From: Nematostella vectensis
Lineage: Eukaryota; Cnidaria; Anthozoa; Actiniaria; Edwardsiidae
DNA length: 64,000 bases
Direction: 5' to 3'
Assembly: GCF_932526225.1 (NCBI RefSeq)
Contig: NC_064034.1
Coordinates: forward strand, 2,776,001 to 2,840,000
In this document: piece after piece, positions 1 through 17,300 of the stretch
Numbering within the stretch: the stretch's first letter is position 1
Layout of the letters: every line of letters starts with the position of its first letter
Position numbers and translations under genes: made by a program
The notes under the pieces: model-generated
Database searches by the model: none
What the model was told of the DNA's origin: nothing
The model's input: the letters and a program-made list of their open reading frames with translations, nothing else

Positions 1-3572
<3,572 letters not shown>

Positions 3573-3892
3573 CACTTCCATGAAAATGGGGCATTGCAAG
3601 GTTTTAAAAATACAAATATGTATGTAACAGGCTTTTTAATACCCTGGTCTTAGAGCCTCGATCATGCTAACTAATAAGCAAACTCCTCGAATCCAAAGCT
3701 TCACCGCCTAGAGCATACCAGCGCTAGCATGCTTATTTAGGGCATGGGGCCAGTTTGTCGTGAACAATTTTTTTTTAACAAATAAGTTAAAACTCACGAA
3801 CAAACAAAATGGGTGAAAACGTAATAATTATATGATTGAATCTAAGCTTTATTTTTAATTTTGATCTAGTCCTTTAAAGTTATTTAAATAAA
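3573..3892 (+). other. 3' flank of the phosphoglucomutase gene
   Basis: AT-rich sequence with no coding signal. A polyadenylation hexamer AATAAA lies at 3887-3892, about 315 bases after the stop, and the minisatellite starts directly after it. Confidence 0.5.
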
Positions 3893-4625
3893 GAATATGG
3901 ATAATAAAGAAAATGACTCATTCCGCGCTATGGGAATAACGAGGGACAGGCAGGGGGGATGGATCATAGACATATCCGCCCGTTGTGAATAACGGTGATA
4001 GGGGGGAGGTAAAAATATAGATACATCCTCTCTTTGTGAATAGCGCCCCAGAACAGTGGACAATATCTTAGACATATCCTTCCCTTTGTAAATAGGAGGG
4101 AAGGGAGATATATCCTCCCTTTGTGAATAGAGCGGAAAGGGGGGGAGGTAAGACCATAGATATATCCTCCCTTTGTGAGTAGCGGGGAAAGGGGGGGGGG
4201 GGGTAAGACCATAGATACATCCTCCCTTTGTGAAAAGGGGGGAGGTAAGACCATAGATATATCTTCTCTTTGAGAATAGCGGGGAAAGGGGGGGGAAAGA
4301 CCATAGATATATCCTCTCTTTGTGGATAGCGGGGAAATGGGGGGAGGTAAACCATAGATGTATCCTCCCTTTGTGAATAGCGGGGAAAGGGGGGAGGTAA
4401 GACCATAGATATATCCTTTCTTTGAGAATAGTGGGGAATTGGGGGGAGGTAAGAGCATAGATATATTCTCCCTTTGTGGATAGCGGGGGAAGGGGGGTAA
4501 GGCCATAGATATATCCTCTTTCTGAATAGCAGGGGGAGGGGGGGTAATACCATAGATATATCCTCTTTGAGAATAGCGGGAAAAGGGGGGGAGGAAAGAC
4601 CATAGATATATTCTCTTTGTGAATA
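3893..4625. repeat. Minisatellite of about 50-bp units, G-rich on the plus strand
   Basis: Degenerate tandem units contain CCATAGATATATCCTCCC, TTTGTGAATAGCGGGG and a G-rich run with AGGTAAGA. Units differ mostly in G-run length. Three overlapping minus-strand frames read Pro- and Tyr-rich repeat peptides through it. The equal quality of all three frames shows that they are array artefacts. Confidence 0.9.
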
Positions 4626-4857
4626 ACGAGCTTATGATTGCTAACTCACAGTTTTATCAGCGCGATTCTGTGGTTTACATTGGTTATCTGTCTGTTATAT
4701 GTTTCAAATTCGTGCATTTTTGCCTTCGTTCTCATTCCCAGTTCGCCTCTGCATGCGTTTATTACTTGCACCTTTACAAACGCCCAGCAACATTTTACAG
4801 AACTTTATATGAACTTATTCTATTTTTTTTTTATTTTTTTTTCATTTGTAGCGCTAA

Positions 4858-5120
4858 TCCTCCCTTGTAAATAGCTCGGGAGGGGGAGGGGGAGGGGAGT
4901 CATAGACATATCCGCCCTTTGTGAATAACGTGGAAAAAGGGGGTGAATAGCGCGCTGGGACAGTGGAGTCATAGACATCCGCCCTATGTGAATAATGTGG
5001 AAAAAGGGGGTGAATAGCGCGCTGGGACAGTGGGGGGAGGGCACCTTATAGACGTGTCCTCTTTTAATAGAGCGGGACAGGCAAAAAGATATAGACCTCT
5101 CCCCCCTCCCCAACTGTTTG
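4858..5120. repeat. Diverged outlier block of the same G-rich minisatellite
   Basis: Units with TCATAGACATATCCGCCC, TTTGTGAATAA and GTGGAAAAAGGGGGTGAATAG, with a duplicated stretch near 4930 and 4995. It is separated from the main array by about 230 bases of unique AT-rich sequence. Confidence 0.8.
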
Positions 5121-5368
5121 AATGCGGGACGGGGGCAAAGGGATCATAGACACGAGCTAGGTGAATTTTGAAAATAAATTGTTTATAATATGCGTTTATT
5201 TTCACTCGATAAAATAGGGGTTTCAAACTTCAATGTCTTATAAAAAGTAGATAAACTTAATTTAGAAACCTCGGTAAAACGAGATATTAAGTTAACCCTA
5301 TGATTGGAGGTAGTCATGGCAACCAGGCCCTAGCTAAACACTAACAAATCTAGGAATTATCCACGAGT

Positions 5369-8300
5369 TTACTCGTCTTTTCTCCAGATAGTGACGGCAC
5401 CATGGCAACGGTCGCTGTCCCTTGTCCCCTCTCGTTGGAAGTGAATACCGGGCTTACAACCGAGCATCCTAAATCTGCAAATAAAACATTTACACTGGAG
5501 TCAATATCATAACAAGGGAACACCTACACAATCTGTTCCTGGCTTTAAATTGCTAAGAAAAAGACAAAAGCTTACTCGCTTGCCCTACACCTAACACTGC
5601 CCGTAACCTACACACCCTAGATACATTCCTCTATTTTTTTTTATTCCTAGAATGGACTAAATTCCCGGCGGTTTTCAAATTGCAGAATTAAAACCAGTCA
5701 ACCTAGTGAGTTCCAATTATCACTTCAACGTTGAGAAAGGGCAAGTAATTATGATTTTTTTTGTCGGAAATAAATGCTTTCCAATGTTTTTTGTTCACTA
5801 TAATATAGAATCGTAATTTTGCTCGATTGGGTTTTATGTGACGTCACCACAGGAAACCTGATAGGCAGACAGTAGAGATATGTGTCAACTAACCGTTTTC
5901 CGAGAAGGGCGGCGAGGGCATCTTGGTCCCAGTCGTGGTGAGCGTCAACGATCAACAAACCAGCAGGGTTGACAATCTCACGCATGCGCACTAGCCAAGC
6001 TTCAATAAAAATCAAGTAAATCAAAAGCTCATACGCGTTGAGTCGTCGCACAGGGAGCTCACCTCTACGGTTTGAATAAAGTTAGAGTTGTTCTATGTCG
6101 TGACATGGAAGCCATTTCGCAGTCGAGACGGCCGTTAGACCGCTAACCAATGAGAGAGCGCCAAAAAGAACCGAGCGCCGAAAAAGTAAACAAGAGATAC
6201 AAACGCACACACGCACTAAATCAACAACAACGCAAAGCTGAAAAAAAATTATAACTTTATTTAAACCGTAGAGGTGAGCTCCCTGTGGTCGTGGGGATTT
6301 CTGTCTCGGAGGGCGATAAAGGGATATTTTTACCACTTTGCGTTCGCGGGAGTACGCGTTCCTTTTTCCCCTCAGGTTTTCTGGCAGCAATTCAAGGTAA
6401 CCAGGGTTTCACTTCAAATAGGTGTGCGGGAGGGACGGAGTTCCCAAAATAATGCATATTTGATGTACACGAGGGTACCTTATAGGAGATCAGCTAACAA
6501 ATATAGGGGAGCAGGGGCACGCTTTTTTTATGCAACCAATTTTTTTACACTTTCTAGCCCATCCCTCCTACAAATCTATTGTGTATATTAGTCGTTATAG
6601 AAAATACTTTTAACGGGCAGTTGTAGATGTCACGTCACCTTTAGGGTTGGACAATCTCTCCAGAGCCGTGAACGCAATCATGTCGAACGTTCCTATCTCG
6701 ATAGGTAACCATGTAAGCTAGAACAAACAAGGAAAGTTCCGATAGATTCTTATACACAAATAAAATAAAGTAAAGTAAATAATAAAATCAAATATAAGAC
6801 TATTGGGAACTTTAAAATCAACCACCAAATCTACTTGTTTGTGTAAATCTTGGGTGCTAGAGGCTTCTCGAGATTCGTAGCCTATCCTTTGCGCCTGAGG
6901 GACGAAGGACACAACTCCCCCCCCCCCTCTCCCCAGCCCCCAATACCCACACACGCCGATTATTTCTCCCCCTTTTTGATTTTTATTCAATAAAGACGCT
7001 CTCGACAATTTGAGCCAAGGCGAGTGTAGGGAATATCCTTCGCGGCTAAGTGGAAACGCAGCTTTTAAGTATCTATTTGGAGTTTTAATGGGTGGCCTTG
7101 ATACCATTGCCCCTTCAAAAACCCGGCCTGTGGGCCTCTTGCACCCGGGGTAAATTAAGCCTAAGCATAAAAACATATGCAATAAAAGTTAAAAACTCGT
7201 TTAAGCCATTCACTTATTAAATTGCCATCTCTGTTGGCAGTGTTAGCAACACTTAACCACAGCGAAACGAGTGTAGCAAACCTGTTTGAATACGACTCTG
7301 TCTGGGTCGGTACTCGTCGCCAATTGTACATGGTCCGTTCCGTTCTGAGTGGTACAATCTACTCCTTCCCCCTTCTGTAGACGAAGCGCAGCGTCTACTA
7401 ATCGCCCGCTGTGATCAACTGCACAGACCTACAAGCAAGCAGCAATATAACAGTCAAGTAGCCAAGGCCGCAGGGGTAAATTGGGTGGGGTATCCACGCT
7501 TTGATTGAAAATGTGAACCTCTGTCTCCAAGCGGTCTTTGAAAAAAGCGGTACCTAATGTTAGAGACTTGCATTGACCCGTAACAGGGAGCTAAGTGCTT
7601 TACTTACCTTATCAAAATGTTTAGATAGTTCGAATGAGTCCCGTCCAACGGAGCAAAGGAGGTGCAGGGCTGTGCCACGGGGAGTTTTCTGCTTTTTCGT
7701 GGCCTCGATACAGTAGTTGATAAACGGGCTGACCTGTGATAGAAGGGGGTATTGTTAAGTTTAAGGAAGCTGAAGAAAACTGAGTTTACCATACTCGTGC
7801 CCCTCTCCCTCCACCCGACAGAAAATAACAGAATCAATAGAGAAGCAGATAAAAAGGAATTTTGTCTGAATCATTTCAGCCCTTTTCCACCAAACAACGA
7901 CGTGAAAAATCAACATATCAAGGCCAGTTTAGGACGCGAACGTTGGCCCAGTACATTTGTTACTGTAGAATAGTCCTTGTCATCTTCCTATCCCCTGCGG
8001 CCTCGATGCTGTCAATCAAATGAAGTGATATACTCACGATTTGATGACGTCAGCAGGCACGCGTGATCACACATGCCATTCAGTCGGTATCTTGACAATC
8101 TTGTCGAGGGGGAGGCCCAACCCAACCCTACCCCACCCCCACATTGACTTATGTCCCATCCCCAGGGGGGATGATAGTGTGAAGCATTCTTAGTGTAAGA
8201 GTTCCTGCAAATGGAAAGTTTGATGATCGTATGGTTAATTCTTGTGTTGACCCATGAAGGGGGGGAGGGGGCTCCATGTACGCCCCTGTAAAGACAATTG

Positions 8301-11300
8301 TAATTCAGATCAGCCATCGCCACATCTTATGCTTTGTTGTTTAGTGTCCACTGCGCATTTTTACCCTCTACGCATTTTTGCGTAGTGGATATTAATATAA
8401 CTTTCCTTCTGCTTCATGCTGTCGCTATGACAAAAATAAATGCAGTGGCGGGCAGAGAAGCATAGAGTAAGTCCAATAGCTGTCAGTCCACCAGCTAGTT
8501 TTCATCACACGCGAGTTATACTGCTTGTTAAGCGAAACACACCTCAGTGCTCCCATAATGCTTTACGAGCTCAGAACTCAGCAACTCTATCGTGTCCGCG
8601 GAGTACTGGGAATTAGTACTTGGGAACCAGTTATCCTGGTTCGTGGAAGACAGCCCAGGCACATTTATCGAGCGTTCTAAAATTAATCACATCTCTATAT
8701 TAAAATTGAAAGTATATACCAAACAAAAACCAGTTCTGGATAAGTAGGGATATAAGCGGACAAATAAACGGCACCGATAAAAAAAACAGATTATCATGGC
8801 TTCATATACAAACCAAAGTTTGTATAAAAGTTTCTTTCGAAACGAAGAAATTTAGAATTAACAGAATCAACAGAGATTTAGCCAAGGGAAACGTAAAACA
8901 GCTCCAGACAGCAGGGGTGTTTAATTTCTGTTTTTGAGTGATAAAATTTAATTGTCATTGAATTTCTACTAGCATGACTGATGGTAGGATAAAAAAAAAC
9001 ACATCAAATCCAAAAATTAGAACTTGGTACATACCTTGTACGCCTGCGCCCATGACAAATACTTCTGTACTGACCAGCCGTACAGGCGGCTGCTCAGCAG
9101 TGGCTGAACGCACCAATCGGAAGCCGAGATGCTGGAAGAAGTGTGGGCGGAAGGAGAAACGAGCGAATCGTGACGCTTCGTCACCTGTAGAGACCCATGA
9201 TCCTCCCTGGTGAAGCAACGTGGGCTTGTAACGTCACTCTCGAAGATTTTATAAATGCGCCTCAGCACAGGAAAAACGGGGAAAAAATACGAGGAACTTT
9301 TTCAAACAGAAAAAGAAATAGGGAGAAGGTCACTTCTTCTTCTGTTCACAGGAATATGATTAAAAAAATTGGTTTGTTATGCAATGCAATGCTTGTATCA
9401 AAGCAATTTGGCAAGACTGAGTACTGCGTATGATGATGTATCATCTTAGCAACATACCATAATCATATAATGCTTGCCGTCGAATGTCGGGCTTGAGAAG
9501 TCGTCGTACAAGTAGTGGGTATCGTTGCCAGGTAACCCATTAAAGTGGTCCTCTGCCCAGGACCATGCGTTACCAAACACGTCATGAAAGCCGGCCTTGT
9601 TCGCAGGGAACAGGTTTACTGCCTGTACAAAAATTTAAAAAAAGGAAAAATAAATAAATAATAACTATATTATTAAATTAAATAATAATAATAAAAGAAC
9701 AATCTGCGTCAGAAATTGCCAGAAATTAAAGCGGTTTCGTTGAGGTTTCGATGAAAGCTCAAAACGTCAAAACAACAAAACAACTGTCTAAAGGAGTTAA
9801 TAAAAAAAACTTGAACAGAGTGTTAATTCATTAATGTCCCCACCACGCCTACGCAGACCACCCATTATCATTTTTTTTCTGTAGCTGTTTCAGAGTATTG
9901 TTGGCATATCCTATCAGCAACGATCTGATTTAACTTAAATGGACCGCGCTTTTACGACCTTGGCTAACAAGCTTACCGATGACGATCCAAACTTCATGTT
10001 GATATTTGCTTCTATTTTGTCCTGGAAGATAGTGTCCGATTTTACGCCTATTGATACGGGCTTCTGTAAAGCAAAAATATAAAATAAAGAGGCAAGGAAT
10101 ACTTCGGCTTTGAGCGTAAAGGACATGAAAAGCCAAAAAAAAGGTTTTTGGCATTAAAATATCATCAATGACAAGTGCGACCACGCTTTATTACATGACC
10201 GTAGGGCATATCTGCTTTCGTTCTTTTATTAACAGTGCGACACATGCTACCGTGGCCACGTTGACAGTTTTGTGAATTAAGCCAATAGGGAAACACAAAA
10301 CAACATTATCTATTGAACTGCACTAGCCAACCAGCATGGTAAGGAAATGAACTTCAAAACAAGACAAAAACGACACAAATCTTCACATTGAAATCCTTAA
10401 CATCGCAGACACTGAACACATTTTGCCTAATGTCACAGCTGAGCTTGACTTAAGGGTCTTTAAAAGTGCAGTAAAATTTTACCTGTGGTCCTCTCATGGC
10501 GTGGTGCTCGGCCTCGGTGGGAAGCCTGTATTGGGGGCCTCTCCATGCGCAGTAGGCCTTAGCTTCGTGGTAGTTCACCTCAGCGGGCCAGTCGAGCGGC
10601 AGCTCAAGGACATCGTACATTGCGCGGTAGCTGAAGCAAGACATTTTAAAGGGGCGATGTCAAGGACATCATGCATTGCTGAAGCAAGATATTTTAAAGG
10701 GGCACTGTCAAGGACATCATGCATTGCACGGTAGCTGAAGCAAGACTTATCCCTATCACAGCTTACCTAAAAGACGAGGCGCTGCCATAGTGAGTACCGT
10801 TCTGAATGATCAGCGGCTTCTCGTTGGAGTTGACGTCAGATGCTTGACTACAGTGTGAGTATCCCTGAAGGTCGGCTCCGCAACCGCTCCTGCAGGCCTG
10901 ATCGCATACCCAGAATGTGGGATGGCGTGCTTGACGAAAGGACCGCCATTCCCACCCTGTGTGCCATTGTAAATTAAAACCGCCATTTCCACGATTTTCA
11001 CTACCTATCTGCAGTCAGCTACTGAGAGCAGACAACATACCCAATGTTATAACGGTATTTCACCCAGATGAAAAAAAGTAAATAATATAGATTCTTTGCT
11101 TGAATCAGTATTCTGTGAGTTTGAAACTAAAACGATTTTATTTAATTTTTAAACAAGGAATAAGAGAACTGACCTTCTTTGGACCAAAGGCTCTTATTTT
11201 CATAACCACCAGTCCTAACAAACTCCAGGAATTCTCCGTTTGTGATCATGTACTTTGTGGCCTCGAATTCAGGGACTCTGCAATCAAGAATAAGATCAAT

Positions 11301-14300
11301 ACAAGCGCATAATAATGATTCAATTTAATACCCGACAGTATCCAGTTTAAAACATTCAAACACTTCTAGGCATGTCATGTTTTCTGAATCAGAATGAATG
11401 TCAATGCGACGCGCGCTACCGTGGTTACTTTGCAGTTTTGTGAGTTTGGATATCGCGGATAGGAGAAGGCTCTATCTGGTTAACAAGAACTTCACTAGCC
11501 CACCAGCAGGGCGATAATGGGCCCGTGTACCTTGCTATGCATTCGCCGTACTCGTTATCCCAGCCATAGGAGGGAAAGTCACGTGGCTTGCCGAGGGTCA
11601 CGTGCGTGGCTTTCACGCGAATAAACGGGTTATCCACCACCGGGTCATCTGAAACATCGAGACAAAATTAGGAGGCCTTTAAAAAAAGCCGAAAATTGGG
11701 CAGAATTCATTGACTATCATTGTGATCATTATTTTATAATTCTCAACGACAAAAGGTGTTTATTGAGCATAATTCAAAGGCTATCAAAGATATATGTTAT
11801 GCGGGATCTTCTGGCTAGCCTGAAACTACCAGGTCAAGGTTCTTCACATACCAGATTTCGTAGGTGCGTACATCCAATTGGGCGGCCGCTGTACATAGGA
11901 CAGCGGTAACTGGCGGATAAGTACAGATGAAGTTTCCAAATGAATCCTGTGAAATGGATTAATCATATTATAGTCAAAGTCTAGGGCTTCGATGAAGGGA
12001 CATGCCCGATGCCGTATTTGTGGCAGGCGAGGACCTAGACTGGTTTGTTTTCTATATTGGCAACACATTCCACCAGCCAAACAAGTGCAGATGCACATCT
12101 CGATTTCTCAACATAGCGAAGCAGCTTTACAGTCCCCTTACGATATCGTTATCGTGCTACTAGGCATTTGTGATTTACCTTTCGTGCTCCATGCCCATGA
12201 ATAATGCCCACTACAACAGAAGATAGGTTATAAGGTTTAAATGCAAGTATATTTAGTAAATAAACCCCTTCTGGCGGCTGGGATATCGGCGGGCAATGTC
12301 CAGGGATGAGAAATGGTACGAAAAATAAAAAGTTGGCCGAGAAGCGAAGCTTCGATGGCAACTGTGAAATTTTGAGGACCATTTCTTATCCGCGGACATT
12401 ATCCGCCGATATCTCAGTGAGCCAAAAAAGGGGTTTATTTATTTTATATCCCAGTGACTACACTGGAAATGCGAAAAGTGTATTCTACGCGCGCTGACGT
12501 GCACTAGAATTTTTGCCATTCGCGAAAGATAACAATCCGGCAACAATTTTTTTTCATTAGAACAGAAACTACAAGCTCAAAACTTGTATTTCAACTGATG
12601 GATTTACGCCTAGACTGTTTTCTTATTGTTCTGCTGAGAGCTGGAATAGAAATTGAAGCAAAAGTTTTCAAATTTGAAATGTCTTCTGCGCGCGCGCTGA
12701 CGTGCACTGGAATGACGCCACGAGCGCGCGCTGTTGTGAAGTTCTTTGTCATTGCTTTTTCTTTCCCATTTCAGGATAAATTCTAAAAGTATACATTGGT
12801 GATATTTCTATGAAAAAAATGAAACACTCTTTCTGTGCCTTCATAGCGTTTTGAAAACCATGGTGTTTGTTTTAAGGAGTTATTATTAAAATGTTCACAG
12901 GACAGATATCACTTTGCCTGGACGTTATCGACTGATATTTGTCATGTAAAATGTACACGTGACCCGTATTGACCAATGAGCGCGCGTGAAAATTCATCAC
13001 TGGGATATAAACTCGAATAAACGGTACTACGCCTAGTAGCGTATTACGTATCTAGAGACTTGACATTGCTAGGCCGATCAATGTTGTGCTATTCGCATAC
13101 CATGATGCTAGATAATAAAAGGTGTTGATGATACATCAGCCCGGGCACCTCAACCCAATTGCTGAGTTATCACATATACAGGGCATATAAGTGTATAAAC
13201 GTGAACCTAAAGACTATGTTGAGTAACATCATTCACATCCTACACACACCCAGGGGCTGCCTTGTGTGATTGGTAACTCCATGGGAGTGGTTTCGATTAT
13301 TTCGAGGATCACCTCACGGACACGTCTTCGATATTCAGCGACTGCTGACACTTTAGGCCAGGTGAATTCCCCTCCCATGCGGAAGTTTTCCTACGCAAAT
13401 AAAAATAGTTAAAAAAGGCCATGGAATGGAAATGTGACAAAAAAAACTTTCTTTCAAAAAACCTGCCTGCAAAGTAGTTATGATCACCATAACACCACAA
13501 AAAGCAATAGTCAGAATAATAAGAAAATCCTTCTCTGTACAGTAGTCGGAATCACCACAAAACCCTTGCCTTTGCAACAGTCAGAATCACCAGAAAACCC
13601 TTGACCACAAAATCCTTGCTTCTGCAATAGTCAGAACCACCAGAAAACCCTTGCCTTTGCAATAGCCAGAATTACCACAAAACCCTTGACCACAAAACCC
13701 TTGACCACAAAACCCTTGCCTTTGCAATAGTCAGAATCACCAGAAAACCCTTGACCACAATACCCTTGCCTTTGCAATAGTCAGAATCACCACAAAACTG
13801 TAGTATTGGGCTATCTGTAGTATCAGAGGGACTAGGGGGACTGGGGCGAGGTGAGATGGCGGCCTCCTAGAGCGATCGGACTACGATTGTATGGTAGCAC
13901 CATAGAGTATTTTAGACACAATAAACGTCATACTACATGGTGTCAGAAGATGGCAAGCAGCACGCCATTCGTGAAGCCACCCGAAGTATTGGAAATTTCG
14001 AGCGGAAATCCAGCGTTTGCTTGGAAAAAGTGGAAGCAAAAATTCGAAATTTATTTGAAGGCCACTGCCACCTCCACGAAGCCTGACGAAGTCAAGGTGG
14101 GTTTACTGCTCAATCATATTGGAGACAAATGCCTAGAAATATATAGTAACTTTGTATTTCGCCCTGATCAACCAAACCCAGATGGTGGAGACCCTATACC
14201 GGGCGAAAACCAGATAATTACAAGACGGTGATAGAGAAGTTTGACCAATATTTTACTAAACGAGACCCACAGTTAATGCTCCGCGAGAATTTCTGGCTCC

Positions 14301-17300
14301 AGCTCCAACGAGAACCAAATCAGAGTTTTGACTCCTGGGTAGTCACTGTAAGAGAAAGGGCTGCAGAATGTAAATTCCCACCCGAATTCCTCGAGCAAGC
14401 TATAAGGCATAAGCTTACCTTTTCCTGTGTAGATGATAGGTCTAAATTGAAGTTGTACGATGAAGGTGCAGGGCTTTCACTCGATAAAACAATAACAATC
14501 CTCTCGATAAAAGAAGCATCTAGTCGGGAGCTACAAGAATCAAAGACGGCAACAATCGAGAGAGTAGGATTGAGAGCACCTGGAAAAACAGCACCCCAGT
14601 ATGCACAGCGGTCCGAGACGAAAAGTCAACGGAGACAGCCACCTGATAGATGCGGATACTGTAGCAGAGACCATCCTCGAGGCAAAATCAACTGTCCAGC
14701 AGCTAACGTGCGTTGTGATAAATGCACCAAAGTTGGGCACTTCGCTGTTGTATGTAGAAGCAAACCGAATACAAGAGTAAGTCAAGTAGAAGATGCACAT
14801 GAGGGTGAGGTTTTAGAGCATAACCCGACATTCGTGGGACGGGTTTTGGCAGTCCCTCAAACAGATAATACATTACCGGATCAAGATAAAAACGTCGACA
14901 TCACGTCTTCCGAAAATCAAGTCAGTCAGGCCGAAGCATTAATGCCTGAGATATCTACCGATTATATTCGCGATCCTGGATGGCATGTGAAGCTGAGAGT
15001 AGAGAAACGCGAGCTAACGTGGTGTATTGATACCGGAGCCCAGGTCTCTGCGATGCCGGAAACCGTGTACAGAGAGGTGTATGGGAAACTCTCGCCGTCA
15101 GACAGAAAGCTGATAGGCGCAGGGGATACACCACTAGAAACTGTTGGACAAACAATCATGAACCTAAAGCTCGGGGAAGCATGCATCGAAGAATGTGTCT
15201 ACGTAGTGAGAGGTGCAACAAAACTGCTTCTAGGGATCCCAGCTATCCGCAAGCTAGGGTTAATACACGAAATCTCCAATACCTACAGTGTCAGGGCTAT
15301 CGATTGCAGCGCCAACCAGCAAAATGAAGAACCGTTCATCAACAAGGAAACCATAGTTCGCAAGAACCCACACCTCTTCAATGGTCTAGGTAAACTAAGC
15401 GGAGAGTACACGATCCGTCTTAAGGAAGGAGCAAAGCCATTTTGTTTGACAACCCCTCGACGAGTACCGCTCCCACTGCAAAAGAAAGTGGAGCAAGAGA
15501 TAAACCGGATGGTGGAGCTCGGCGTGATAGAACCAGTAGACGAGCCCACGGACTGGTGCGCACCGATAGTAGTGGTACCAAAGCCAAATGGAACCGTGCG
15601 AATATGCGTCGACCTCACAAAGCTCAACAAAGAAGTCAGAAGAGAAGTATACCAAATGCCTAAAGTGGAAGAGACTCTCGGAAACATAGCCAAAGGATCG
15701 ATCTACTCCAAACTTGACGCTAACTCAGGCTTCCACCAAGTTCCCTTAAGCGAGGAAAGCGCTAAGCTTACTACCTTTATCACTCCTTTTGGGCGGTATA
15801 TGTTTCGCCGTCTGCCATACGGAATCTCCTCTGCACCGGAATACTTTCAGAAGAAAATGGACCAGGAGCTGGCTGGACTAGAAGGCACACTATGTCATAT
15901 GGACGACATCCTGGTCGTTGGAAAAGACCAAGCGGAGCACGATAAGAGACTGGCTGCCGTCCTTCACCGCATCACGGAAATCGACATGACACTGAACCCA
16001 GACAAGTGTAAGTTCTCAGAGAAGAAGATTGAGTACCTTGGACAGGTGATCGATAACGAGGGGATCAAGAAAAATCCCGCCAAGGTGAAAGCTATCGTCG
16101 ACATGGATGTACCTAGGGACATCCCTAGCCTGAGACGATTTCTCGGGATGGTGAACCAACTAATGAAGTTCTGTCCCAATCTAGCAGAGAAGACGCAACC
16201 ACTTCGCGACCTGCTTAAGAAGAATAGCGCATGGGTTTGGGGCAAGGCGCAAGATGATGCCTTTGATGACTTGAAAGGAGAAATGGCTTCAGAGAGAGTG
16301 CTTGCACTGTATAGCCCCGAGAAAGAGACTGTAGTCTCCGCGGATGCAAGCAGCTTTGGATTGGGGGCAGTACTCATGCAGAAGCAGCCATCCGGAGAAA
16401 TGCGTCCTGTTGCATATGCAAGCAGATCTATGACAAACACCGAGTGCAGATACGCACAGAAAGAAAAAGAGGCATTAGCAACCACGTGGGCCCTAGAGCA
16501 CTGGTCCGATTTATTGGTAGGCATGAAGTTCACTGTCGAAACAGACCACAAGCCCCTTGTACCCCTGTTTACTTCCAAGATGATCGATGAGCTGCCGGTA
16601 CGCATACAGCGTATCAGAATGAGGCTGATGAGGTACGATTTTGATACTCGGCACGTTCCAGGCAAGGAACTTTATACCGCATATGCACTATCTAGGTGCC
16701 CACTAAACGAAAAGAGGTCTGAGACGTCGTGCCAGTCTGACCACCTGTACGCTGAAGCAGACTGTTATGTGGATACCATACTGCTACACCTGCCAACATC
16801 CGACAAGAGACTAGAGGAAATACGGTCAGAGCTGAAGAGAGACGACGCATTGAAAGTCGTGATGCATTACGTACAGAATGGGTGGCCAGAAACCAAACAG
16901 AAGCTCTATGGGCCCGTGAAGAAATACTGGGGTGAAAGAAGAAGCTTATCCACCCACGAAGGCCTATTGATGAGGGGACGAAGACTTGTAATTCCGTCGA
17001 GTCTCAGGCGAGATATCTTACGGTACCTACATGATGGTCACCAAGGCATATCCAAGACACGGGACAATGCAGCATCGTCCGTTTGGTGACCCGGAATCTC
17101 CAAACAAATTGAAGAGATGGTTCGCAATTGTGCCACCTGCGAAAAATATCGGAAGGAACGTATAGAACCGGTGAAGGAAACAGATTTCCCAGAGCGACCG
17201 TGGTCCAAACTCGGAGCAGACTTCTTCCAACATGAAGGCCGACACTACCTGCACATAATCGACTACTATTCGCGCGATATCGATATATACTTGGTGAGCA

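Noticed and set aside
10423..10734. 103-codon plus-strand frame
   Set aside because: Antisense shadow of ovoA exon 11 and its triplicated acceptor.
15964..16665. 233-codon minus-strand frame in the LTR element
   Set aside because: Antisense shadow of the reverse transcriptase/RNase H region.
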